NCBI GenBank assembly: GCA_018262715.1 | Contig: JADFDS010000017.1 | Span: 1-39,203 of the forward strand | Length of the DNA stretch: 39,203 nt | Direction: 5' to 3' | From: Bacteroidota bacterium | Lineage (GTDB): Bacteria; Bacteroidota; Bacteroidia; Bacteroidales; VadinHA17 | In this document: positions 1-7,871 of the stretch, piece by piece | Layout: every line of letters starts with the position of its first letter | How positions within the stretch are numbered: position 1 is the first letter of the stretch | The notes under the pieces: model-generated | What the model was told of the DNA's origin: nothing | Database searches by the model: none | Seen by the model: only the letters and a program-made list of their open reading frames with translations | Position numbers and translations under genes: made by a program

Positions 1-1
1 C

Positions 2-1531
2 AGTCAGACAGCTAACGGATTGCTTAGAAACTGGATAAACCTGCACGTGACAAGCAGGGTGAGCATTTCTCTTATATCCGACTTTCTGATAAAACTTATG
101 AAGCTCCCAATTGCATTTTTCGACGTGAAGCTCATAGGTGACATCATGCAACGCATAGGCGATCACAACCGCATAAGATCATTTCTTACAGATTCATTGA
201 TAAGTATCATCTTTGCCGTTATTACCCTTGTTATGTACACTGTTATAATGGCTTCCTATAACCTGGGTATTTTAGCTGTATTTTTAATTGGAAGTCTCTT
301 CTACGTGGGTTGGGTCCTGATTTTTTTAAAACGACGCAGAGAACTTGACTATAAACGGTTTCAGCAAAGCGCCGCCAACCAGAGCAATATTGTTCAACTT
401 GTGACTGGCATGCAGGAGATAAAGCTCAATGGTTGCGAGAAACAAAAGCGGTGGGCATGGGAAAGAATTCAGATTAAGCTTTTTAAAGTAAGCCTGAAGA
501 GCATGATGCTCAACCAGAATCAGCAACTTGGAGCTGTATTTATTAACCAGGCAAAAGACATCCTGATTTCATTTCTGTCGGCACATGCTGTGATTAAAGG
601 TGAGATGACTCTGGGTATGATGATGGCTGTACAATACATCATAGGACAGTTAAATGCTCCCATACAACAGTTTATAGGGTTTACCCAGGCTGCGCAGGAT
701 GCACGGATCAGCCTGGAACGACTGGGTGAAATCCATAACAGAGATGATGAGGAGAAACCGGACGATGCTAAGATAAATGACATCCCTGCAGATAAGGATA
801 TAGAAATCAGAAAACTTTGCTTCCAATATGAAGGCCCGGATTCAGAAAAGGTTCTCGATAATATCTCATTCATTATCCCTGCCAAAAAAATAACCGCCAT
901 TGTGGGCGTAAGCGGGAGTGGAAAAACAACCCTTATCAAACTACTTTTAGGCTTCTACAACCCAGTAAAGGGAGATGTTTTAATCGGTGGAACTGCTTTG
1001 AGCCGGTTTAGCCAGAGAGAATGGCGTCGTTGTTGTGGTGTAGTGATGCAAGAGGGCTTCATCTTTTCTGATACAATTGCCGGGAACATTGGCCTGACAG
1101 ATGAAATGCCCGATAAACAAAAAATTGACAGAGCAACTGAAACAGCAAGCATAATGGAGTTTGTTGAGAATTTACCGCTTGGGTATAATACCAGGATCGG
1201 GAATGATGGTCATGGTCTGAGCACAGGACAGAAACAGAGAATTCTGATAGCCAGGGCAGTATATAAAGAACCCGACTTTATCTTTCTGGATGAAGCAACT
1301 AACTCTCTCGATGCGCGGAATGAGAAGGCCATTATGGAAAACCTGTCTGCTTTCTTTAAAGGAAGAACAGTTGTTGTTGTAGCTCACCGATTAAGCACGG
1401 TTAAGAACGCCGATAAGATTGTTGTACTTGAAAAAGGGAGGCTTGTTGAGGAAGGTACACATAGAGAGCTTGTTGAAACGAAAGGTGCATATTACAATCT
1501 GGTAAAAGAACAGTTGGAACTGGGAAGCTAA
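2..1531 (+). CDS. Bacteriocin/peptide-type ABC exporter, 5'-truncated by the window edge
   Basis: Membrane plus ATPase part of an ABC exporter. The frame is open back to base 2, so the true start, and possibly an N-terminal C39 peptidase domain, lies outside; the TTG at 20 is only the first start-like codon. Visible residues (numbered from base 20) 1-230 are the transmembrane domain, with hydrophobic segments in the first 90 residues and around 180-220. Residues 260-500 are the nucleotide-binding domain: Walker A GVSGSGKTT (Lys about 302), signature LSTGQ instead of LSGGQ, Walker B FIFLDEATNSLD and the H-loop in VVVAHRLS. The HlyD-like gene 93 bases downstream suggests a two-part peptide secretion machine in the inner membrane. 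Whether it trims double-glycine leaders cannot be judged without the missing N-terminus. Base composition is more AT-rich than the genes after 3.36 kb. Confidence 0.9.
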   Translation, partial: SQTANGLLRNWINLHVTSRVSISLISDFLIKLMKLPIAFFDVKLIGDIMQRIGDHNRIRSFLTDSLISIIFAVITLVMYTVIMASYNLGILAVFLIGSLFYVGWVLIFLKRRRELDYKRFQQSAANQSNIVQLVTGMQEIKLNGCEKQKRWAWERIQIKLFKVSLKSMMLNQNQQLGAVFINQAKDILISFLSAHAVIKGEMTLGMMMAVQYIIGQLNAPIQQFIGFTQAAQDARISLERLGEIHNRDDEEKPDDAKINDIPADKDIEIRKLCFQYEGPDSEKVLDNISFIIPAKKITAIVGVSGSGKTTLIKLLLGFYNPVKGDVLIGGTALSRFSQREWRRCCGVVMQEGFIFSDTIAGNIGLTDEMPDKQKIDRATETASIMEFVENLPLGYNTRIGNDGHGLSTGQKQRILIARAVYKEPDFIFLDEATNSLDARNEKAIMENLSAFFKGRTVVVVAHRLSTVKNADKIVVLEKGRLVEEGTHRELVETKGAYYNLVKEQLELGS

Positions 1532-1624
1532 AGAAATCTCCGAAAGGCAGTTATAGAATCGGAAAAGTTCATGTAGGGGCCTAACGGAAGATGACACCGA
1601 GTCAAGCTGGAAAATTAGTGCAGA

Positions 1625-2923
1625 ATGGCTGAAATAAACAAACAAGAGATTCAGAGCCAGGAGCTGCAGGAGGTGATGGTCGGGATACCCGGAAGCTTCC
1701 TCAGATGGGGTCTATTTCTGTTTTTTGCATTACTGGCAGCCATAATAGCAATTAGCTGGTTTATAAACTCTGCTACTATTGTGTCTGCACAAGTTGTTAT
1801 TTCCACTCAGAATCCTCCTGCTCCACTGGTAGCCAAATCAGGAGGTAAAATCGCATTGTTATGTGTCAGTAACCAGGAGAGTGTCTCTGAGAAACAATCT
1901 ATTGCACTTATTGAAAATTCTGCTGACTATTCAGATGTGAAGACACTTGCTTCATTTATTGATAAAATGCAAAGAAGACCAGACTGGAACAAGACTGTAG
2001 AAATATATGATTTACCCTTAGGTCTTTCGCTGGGCGAAATTCAAAACAGTTATTCAAGATTCTGTGTATTATGGCAGACATTCCGGGAGTATTTGAACAA
2101 GGCATACATATCTCAGAAGATTGAATTGCTTGAAAGGCAGATAAAAAAGCAGGAAGAATATGCAATTGAGCTATTGAATCAGAAAGAATTAACCGGACAG
2201 GAGCTTCAACTAATAGCTAACGGTTTCTATCGGGATTCAATATTATATGTCACGAGCACATATTCAATTTCGATAAATGAGTTTGAAAAATCAAAACTAA
2301 CTCATCTTCAGAGTCAAGGTTCGTATAGTTCACTTCAAGGTACAATTAAAAGCAATGAATTGGCATCGCTGAGACTTCAGGAAGCCCGACTTGATCTTCA
2401 GATAAAGCTTGAGAATGAAATACAGCAGTTCAGGTTGGATCTCGATGAAGCATTCCAGCTGTTGCAGGTATCTGTAAATCAATGGGAAGAAAAGTATCTT
2501 ATAGAGACCCCCATAAAAGGAAAGATCACATTTACCACATACTGGAATGAAAACCAGGTGATAAAGGCAGGTGAAATACTTGCGACTGTTGTTCCCCGGG
2601 ATGAGAGTCAGATCATTGCCAGGTCAGTTGTACCAAATGCCGGATTCGGAAGGGTGAAAGTCGGGCAGGAAGTAAATATTAAACTTACGGAATTCCCACA
2701 TATGGAGTTTGGCGTATTGAAAGGCAAAGTAAAATCTTTGTCTTTAGTACCGGTGGAGGGAGGTTATATTGCAGAGATAGATTTAATAAATGGAATGAGA
2801 ACCACTTACAATCGTGAAATAGGTTTTATCCAGGAAATGAACGGTACCGCAGAGATCATCACTGAAGAAAGCAGGTTGATCTACAAGTTTATAAATCCAT
2901 TAAAAGCTCTAATGACAAAATAG
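1625..2923 (+). CDS. HlyD-family secretion periplasmic adaptor
   Basis: Periplasmic adaptor that would link the preceding ABC exporter to an outer-membrane channel. Of 432 residues, roughly 27-50 form one hydrophobic anchor (around FLRWGLFLFFALLAAII), preceded by a short cytoplasmic tail. A beta-lipoyl-like half follows (APLVAKSGGKIALL), then a helical hairpin rich in Glu/Gln/Lys at about 150-285, the second lipoyl half (ETPIKGKITF) and a C-terminal beta domain with GQEVNIKLTEFPHMEFG. Start is the ATG at 1625, 93 bases after the exporter stop; no promoter was seen between them, so cotranscription is likely. No outer-membrane partner or precursor peptide gene is visible downstream. The family call is firm; the cargo is unknown. 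Confidence 0.88.
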   Translation: MAEINKQEIQSQELQEVMVGIPGSFLRWGLFLFFALLAAIIAISWFINSATIVSAQVVISTQNPPAPLVAKSGGKIALLCVSNQESVSEKQSIALIENSADYSDVKTLASFIDKMQRRPDWNKTVEIYDLPLGLSLGEIQNSYSRFCVLWQTFREYLNKAYISQKIELLERQIKKQEEYAIELLNQKELTGQELQLIANGFYRDSILYVTSTYSISINEFEKSKLTHLQSQGSYSSLQGTIKSNELASLRLQEARLDLQIKLENEIQQFRLDLDEAFQLLQVSVNQWEEKYLIETPIKGKITFTTYWNENQVIKAGEILATVVPRDESQIIARSVVPNAGFGRVKVGQEVNIKLTEFPHMEFGVLKGKVKSLSLVPVEGGYIAEIDLINGMRTTYNREIGFIQEMNGTAEIITEESRLIYKFINPLKALMTK

Positions 2924-3039
2924 CGTCTAGCTACAGTTCCCCTGGAACCTTATGCTGGTGAAATGATTTATTGTCGACCAATGATCACATGTAAAGCCTG
3001 GATTAATAATATCCGTCCTAATCCGTGGTTGTCATAAAA

Positions 3040-3074
3040 TTTGTTTTCCTTTTATAATGAATTATTTATATTTG
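3040..3074 (+). promoter_or_regulatory. Putative Bacteroidota-type promoter for the small HTH gene
   Basis: A TTTG (3040-3043) and a perfect TAnnTTTG element, TATATTTG (3067-3074), lie 28 bases before the ATG at 3102. The spacer is 23 bases, longer than the usual 19-21, which lowers confidence. Confidence 0.4.
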
Positions 3075-3101
3075 TGATAACTACTGCAAAAGTCAATTGT
3101 C

Positions 3102-3347
3102 ATGAATAGTTCTTATGTTACCAGAAAAGAAATTGCACGGGACCTTGGCATTGATCCAAAAACTCTCAGACAAAAATTAAAAAAAGCAGGTATCATGTTG
3201 GAGAGTGGTATGATCCCGGCTGAGAAGGTCAATGAAATATTGCACCTTCTGCAGGTGAAACAGGAAAATCATGATGGCACTGAGCAAATTGAACAGCCTG
3301 ATGAAAATTTTAATAAATTTGATAGATCATCCATTGACAGTCAATAG
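3102..3347 (+). CDS. Small helix-turn-helix protein
   Basis: An 81-residue protein whose first 50 residues read as a DNA-binding helix-turn-helix: TRKEIARDLGIDPKTLRQKL has the usual alternation of a first helix, a turn at G-I-D and a recognition helix, like DeoR/MerR/Fis-type HTHs. The last 30 residues are acidic, polar and probably disordered. There is no ligand-binding domain. It lies 178 bases after the HlyD gene with its own promoter-like sequence, and 19 bases before the RND adaptor gene. It could regulate either neighbour or be a remnant of a larger regulator. Target and function are unknown. Confidence 0.65.
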   Translation: MNSSYVTRKEIARDLGIDPKTLRQKLKKAGIMLESGMIPAEKVNEILHLLQVKQENHDGTEQIEQPDENFNKFDRSSIDSQ

Positions 3348-3366
3348 TGTATAACCCCATTTCCAG

Positions 3367-4440
3367 ATGCAAAAGAGGGCATTCATTCAACGGCTTTTTG
3401 CAATCGCTCTTGGTTGCGCATTAATAATCCTCGTGTCATGCAAATCGAGACAGACAGATAACACTGAAGAACTGGCAAGAAGAACATCTCGGCCCGAGGC
3501 CGTGATGGTTGAAACAGTCCGGCTCGAACCGTCAACATTCTATCACGAGATCATCAGCAACGGCAAGGCATTCTCCCTGAGAAAGGCCGTCGTCCCGTTT
3601 AAGGTAAACGGAATAATCGAAGAGCTGTATGTGAAAAACGGCCAGAGGGTGAAAGCCGGTCAGCTGCTGGCCGTAATAGAGGACTTCGAGTATAAAACCA
3701 GCCTCACCAGCGCCAGACAGGCCCTGACAAAGGCCGACATAAACTTCAGGGATGACCTCCTCAGTAAGTACATGACGGCAGACACAAACAACCTTGACCC
3801 TGCCAAAATAAGAACTTCCAGGATCAGGAGCGGGCTGGATGATGCACTGATAGCCCTGGAGAGGGCTGATTATAACTTTAACAACACACGTATATATTCC
3901 CCCCTTGACGGGGTGATCGCCAACCTCGAGGCAACCCGCCTGAACCCCAGCCAGAACTACAAGAGCCTATGCACGGTGATAGCCAACGATGTAATGTATA
4001 TAGAGTTCCCCGTGATGGAGTCGGAATACGGATTCATCACCACCGGGATGCCCGTTGGGATAATTCCTTTTGTTGATGACAGCCTTCTAATCCAGGGAAA
4101 GATAGTGGAGATCAATCCCCAGGTTGATGAGGGCGGCATGATACGCGTCAGGGCAGAGTTCAGGAATAACGGACGCCTGATTGACGGCATGAATGTCAAG
4201 GTCCTTATCAGGAAGCCTGAATATAACAGGCTGGTCATCCCCAAAGAAGCCCTTGTGATCAGGCAGGGGAAAGATGTGGTCTTTATCAGGCAGGATTCCC
4301 TTGCAATATGGAAATATGTCACAATTGAGTCTGAGAACAGCTCGATGGTCTCCGTGAGCGAGGGCCTCACCCCCGGCGACCTGGTCATAGTAAGAGGCAA
4401 CACCAACCTCGCACATGAAACAAAGGTGAAAGAGGAATGA
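3367..4440 (+). CDS. RND efflux membrane fusion protein (lipoprotein)
   Basis: Periplasmic adaptor of a tripartite RND pump. The N-terminus is a lipoprotein signal with lipobox LVSC (Cys25). A biotinyl-lipoyl segment follows (VPFKVNGIIEELYVKNGQRV, about residues 78-97), then a short helical hairpin at about 115-170, the second lipoyl strand (NTRIYSPLDGVIANLEA) and the beta-barrel and membrane-proximal domains (VIPKEALVIRQGKDVVFI). At 357 residues it has normal family length. Its stop overlaps the next start (ATGA at 4437-4440), so it is translationally coupled to the first RND permease. GC content rises sharply at this gene relative to the sequence before it. No outer-membrane TolC-like gene is in the operon. 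Confidence 0.9.
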   Translation: MQKRAFIQRLFAIALGCALIILVSCKSRQTDNTEELARRTSRPEAVMVETVRLEPSTFYHEIISNGKAFSLRKAVVPFKVNGIIEELYVKNGQRVKAGQLLAVIEDFEYKTSLTSARQALTKADINFRDDLLSKYMTADTNNLDPAKIRTSRIRSGLDDALIALERADYNFNNTRIYSPLDGVIANLEATRLNPSQNYKSLCTVIANDVMYIEFPVMESEYGFITTGMPVGIIPFVDDSLLIQGKIVEINPQVDEGGMIRVRAEFRNNGRLIDGMNVKVLIRKPEYNRLVIPKEALVIRQGKDVVFIRQDSLAIWKYVTIESENSSMVSVSEGLTPGDLVIVRGNTNLAHETKVKEE

Positions 4441-7400
4441 GTTCCCCGAGTGAACAGTCGCCACGCTTTTCGTCTTTCAGCCTGAACATCGTCTTCGTGG
4501 TGCTCATCATCACCGGGGCAGCAATAATGCCTCTGCTGTCACTGCAGCTGAACCCCACCCGCTACCTCCCTTCACTGACTATTAGCTATACATGGCCTGA
4601 CGCTGCCGCCAGGGTGATTGAGCAACAGGTCACCTCGGTCCTCGAGGGGGTGATAAGCACCCTCCCCGGTGTCAGTCGCCTCTCTTCCACCACAAACAAC
4701 GAGAGCGGGGAGATAACCGTGGAGTTCGACAGGAACACCGATCTGCGTACCAAACGGTTCGAGGTGGCATCACTCATCCGCGATGCCCACTCGCGCCTTC
4801 CCGACAGGGTCTCTTACCCGGTTATCCAGATGAATATGCCGTCAAATACAAGCGGATCGGTGATACTGAGCTACCAGGTGACGGGCAACGAGGCTCCTTC
4901 CTATATCTTCAGTATAGCCGAGGAGCTGCTGAAGCCGGCGATAGCATCCGTTGACGGCGTCTACAGCGTGGATATCTACGGCGCCACACCCCGTGCCTGG
5001 GAGCTGATATATGACCAGAAGGTCCTCTCTTCAACCGGGGTGACCCCCGGCCGGATACGTGATGCAATAAGGGCATATCTCTCTGTCCGTGAGGCTGGCG
5101 GAGGAATTGACAACCTGCTCTCATCGGGAATGCAAAGGACATATCTGACTATGGTCGGCCACCGGCCCGATACGGTCAGGTGGGAGGATATCCCGGTCAC
5201 CGCCGGGAACGGCAGGGTGCTGATGCTCTCAGATCTTGTCACAGTGAAACTAAGGGATGAGAGGCCCCGCAGTTACTATCGCATCAACGGCCTCAACACA
5301 ATTACGATGGTGATAAGCGCCGGAAGAAACGTCAATAACATCAGGGTTGCAGAGGAGGTGAAGGATGTGGTTGAGAAAATGAAGAGCAGGATTCCTCCCG
5401 GCCATGATGTGATACTTTCGCTTGACAACACAGGCTTCATACGTGAGGAGATATCGAGGAACCTTTTCAGGGCGGCGCTGTCGGTCATACTGCTCCTTGT
5501 CTTCGCTCTGCTTGTGAGCCGCGACCTGAGATACATGCTCATACTGTTCATCAGTATGGTGGCAACAATCTTTATAGCTTTCATCTTCTACTGGCTTTTC
5601 AGGCTTGAGATACACCTCTATTCAATGGCCGGGATAGCCGTGTCATTTGGTATGATTATCAGCAATATTATAGTGATGACTGATCACATCAAATACCATC
5701 ATAACCGGAAAGTTGGCATCTCACTCATGGCTGCCACCCTGACCACCGTGGGAGCGCTTGTGGTGATCTTCTTCCTTGATGAGGCCTCGCGGGTCACGCT
5801 GGCCGACTTCGCGGCGGTGGTTATAATTAACCTGATGGTATCACTTGTGGTGGCGCTATTCTTCATCCCCTCACTTGCACAATCGATCGGCTTCGCCGCG
5901 AAGAGCGACGCGGCATATTTTCAGGGTAAACGCTTCGCAGCGAAGAGCGCCGCGGCAAATTTTCAGGGTAATCACTTCACCGGGAAGAGAGCCGCAGCAT
6001 ATATCCGGCGTAAACGCTTCGCTGTGCGCCTCACAAGGTTTTACGAGCAGGCCATCAGATCATTTATAAGATACAGGAAGGTATATCTCACTGCAGCGGT
6101 GCTGCTGTTCGGACTGCCGCTGTTCTGGCTTCCGGATTCACTGCCTGTTGAAAAGATCAGGACCACTGCCACCCCTGAGCCTGAGCTGACCCGTTGGCAG
6201 GAGCTGTACAACAAGACCCTGGGAAACACTAAATATGTAACTGATATTAAGCCCATTGTAAACAAGCTTACCGGTGGTACGCTCAGGCTCTTCAGTGACC
6301 GGGTGAAGAGCAGCAATTATTATTACTTCAGGGGTTCCGACGATGTTGAGCGGACGCAGCTCAGCGTAAGCATCGGCCTCAGCGAGGAGGGGCTGACGCT
6401 CGAAGACATGAATGAGGTATGTCTGGGTCTTGAGAACATGATTGCAGCCTACAGCGAGGTGGACCGTTTTACAACCAGGGTCAGCTCACCCTCCTCGGCA
6501 TCCCTGACAGTCACATTCCGTCCGGAGCATGACCGCACAATATTCCCATTCATCCTGAAGATGAGGATAGAGGACTACATGATGGGCATCGGAAGCTATC
6601 ATGTCCAGGTGTACGGGGTGGGCAAAGCCTTCAGCAACCAGGTTTACAGCGACTACCTGAGGGGCTCATATTCAATCGTTCTGAAGGGATACAATTTTGA
6701 TATTCTGAGCGGCTACGCCGAAGACCTCAAGGAGCGGCTCATCGCAAGCGCGAAGGGAAGGATAAAGGAAGTCTACGTACTGGGAGGAGAAGACCGCTGG
6801 TCAGTAAAGAAACAGTACCGCAACATTGTCACTGCTGACAGGGAGTCGGTCACGCTGGCCGGGAGCGATATGCACAGCCTGTATGAACACACCCGGAGCC
6901 TCTCGCGCAACATCCAGGATGGCGGGCAGGTCTTCATGGGAGGCTTCCTTGCCCCGATGACCCTGAGATCAGCCTATGCAGAGACATACGAGATGTGGGA
7001 CATATACAATGAGCCGATGATCACAGGATCACAGGGCATTGTGAAGCTTAAGGACCTGCTGAGAATGACCAGGGAGATATCGGATAATTCAATCAGCCGC
7101 GAGGACCAGCAGTATATCATTACGGTGACATACGATTTCATCGGGAACTATGAGCTGGCCAGGATCATCAGGGACCGTAACATTGAAGAGACGGCAGCTC
7201 TGCTGCCGCTTGGCTATTCGGTACGCTCCAGCTCCTACACTTATTCATGGTTCACACAGAAGAACAACTACCCGTTGCTGCTGCTTGTCATGGCCATCAT
7301 CTACCTGGTCTGCGCCATCCTCCTCGAGTCGCTGCGCCAGCCGTTCATAGTGCTAGGGCTGATACCGTTCTCTTTCATCGGGGTCTTCATTACCTTTTCA

Positions 7401-7871
7401 CTGTTTAAGATACAGGCGGATGAGGGGGTGTTTGCAGCGATGATCCTCCTGTGCGGATTGGCCGTCAACTCGGCGCTTTACATCCTTGACGATTACAACA
7501 GGCTGAAGCGTTCCGGGAGACGCCTTCCGGCTGTGAAGATGTATCTTAAGGCCTTCAACGGGAAGATCATCCCGGTCATTCTTACGATCCTGTCTACAAT
7601 TGTAGGTCTTCTGCCGTTCCTCCTCACAGGCCGGGATGAGCGGTTCTGGTTTGCGCTGGCAGCAGGAGCCATCGGCGGACTGCTTTTTAGCATGGTGGGG
7701 CTGCTTGTTTTTCAGCCGATGATGCTGAGGAGGGAACAATTATTATTCCCGGGAACTGAAAGCCCTTCCGGTCACACTGACAGCTCCGGCCCGGCCGGTA
7801 TTCCGGGCAATCCGGGCAGCACAGAGCCTCAGAACCCTGATAAACCTAAACAAACCGTTCACCATGGTTAG
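4437..7871 (+). CDS. RND permease, first of a tandem pair, lacking the TM4 aspartate
   Basis: Inner-membrane resistance-nodulation-division subunit (1144 residues). TM1 is near residues 15-35. The TM2-TM6 block is at about 335-480, two large periplasmic loops are present, and the TM8-TM12 block is at about 935-1110. The TM4 motif that normally carries the proton-relay Asp reads GMIISNIIV here: Ser409-Asn410 stand where the partner gene has Asp401-Asn402. TM10 keeps GLAVNSALYILDDYN. Residues 485-526, in the cytoplasmic TM6-TM7 loop, are three 14-residue repeats encoded by 42-bp units. The C-terminal 40 residues are Pro/Gly-rich. It overlaps the adaptor gene by 4 bases and the second permease by 8. 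Inference: a structural or substrate-binding partner in a heteromeric pump that does not translocate protons itself. Confidence 0.9.
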   Translation: MSSPSEQSPRFSSFSLNIVFVVLIITGAAIMPLLSLQLNPTRYLPSLTISYTWPDAAARVIEQQVTSVLEGVISTLPGVSRLSSTTNNESGEITVEFDRNTDLRTKRFEVASLIRDAHSRLPDRVSYPVIQMNMPSNTSGSVILSYQVTGNEAPSYIFSIAEELLKPAIASVDGVYSVDIYGATPRAWELIYDQKVLSSTGVTPGRIRDAIRAYLSVREAGGGIDNLLSSGMQRTYLTMVGHRPDTVRWEDIPVTAGNGRVLMLSDLVTVKLRDERPRSYYRINGLNTITMVISAGRNVNNIRVAEEVKDVVEKMKSRIPPGHDVILSLDNTGFIREEISRNLFRAALSVILLLVFALLVSRDLRYMLILFISMVATIFIAFIFYWLFRLEIHLYSMAGIAVSFGMIISNIIVMTDHIKYHHNRKVGISLMAATLTTVGALVVIFFLDEASRVTLADFAAVVIINLMVSLVVALFFIPSLAQSIGFAAKSDAAYFQGKRFAAKSAAANFQGNHFTGKRAAAYIRRKRFAVRLTRFYEQAIRSFIRYRKVYLTAAVLLFGLPLFWLPDSLPVEKIRTTATPEPELTRWQELYNKTLGNTKYVTDIKPIVNKLTGGTLRLFSDRVKSSNYYYFRGSDDVERTQLSVSIGLSEEGLTLEDMNEVCLGLENMIAAYSEVDRFTTRVSSPSSASLTVTFRPEHDRTIFPFILKMRIEDYMMGIGSYHVQVYGVGKAFSNQVYSDYLRGSYSIVLKGYNFDILSGYAEDLKERLIASAKGRIKEVYVLGGEDRWSVKKQYRNIVTADRESVTLAGSDMHSLYEHTRSLSRNIQDGGQVFMGGFLAPMTLRSAYAETYEMWDIYNEPMITGSQGIVKLKDLLRMTREISDNSISREDQQYIITVTYDFIGNYELARIIRDRNIEETAALLPLGYSVRSSSYTYSWFTQKNNYPLLLLVMAIIYLVCAILLESLRQPFIVLGLIPFSFIGVFITFSLFKIQADEGVFAAMILLCGLAVNSALYILDDYNRLKRSGRRLPAVKMYLKAFNGKIIPVILTILSTIVGLLPFLLTGRDERFWFALAAGAIGGLLFSMVGLLVFQPMMLRREQLLFPGTESPSGHTDSSGPAGIPGNPGSTEPQNPDKPKQTVHHG
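5889..6014 (+). repeat. Three 42-bp in-frame tandem repeats inside the RND permease
   Basis: Units at 5889-5930, 5931-5972 and 5973-6014, with a fourth partial start at 6015. Units 1 and 2 are nearly identical and unit 3 is diverged. Each begins with a near-palindrome such as CTTCGCAGCGAAG. The encoded 14-mers follow the pattern FAAKSxAAxFQGxx and are strongly basic, in a predicted cytoplasmic loop. Confidence 0.85.

Noticed and set aside
2982-2992. TGATCACATGT, resembling a half-site of the palindromic operator
   Set aside because: Only a single partial half-site with no second arm, and it does not overlap a promoter element; chance is likely.
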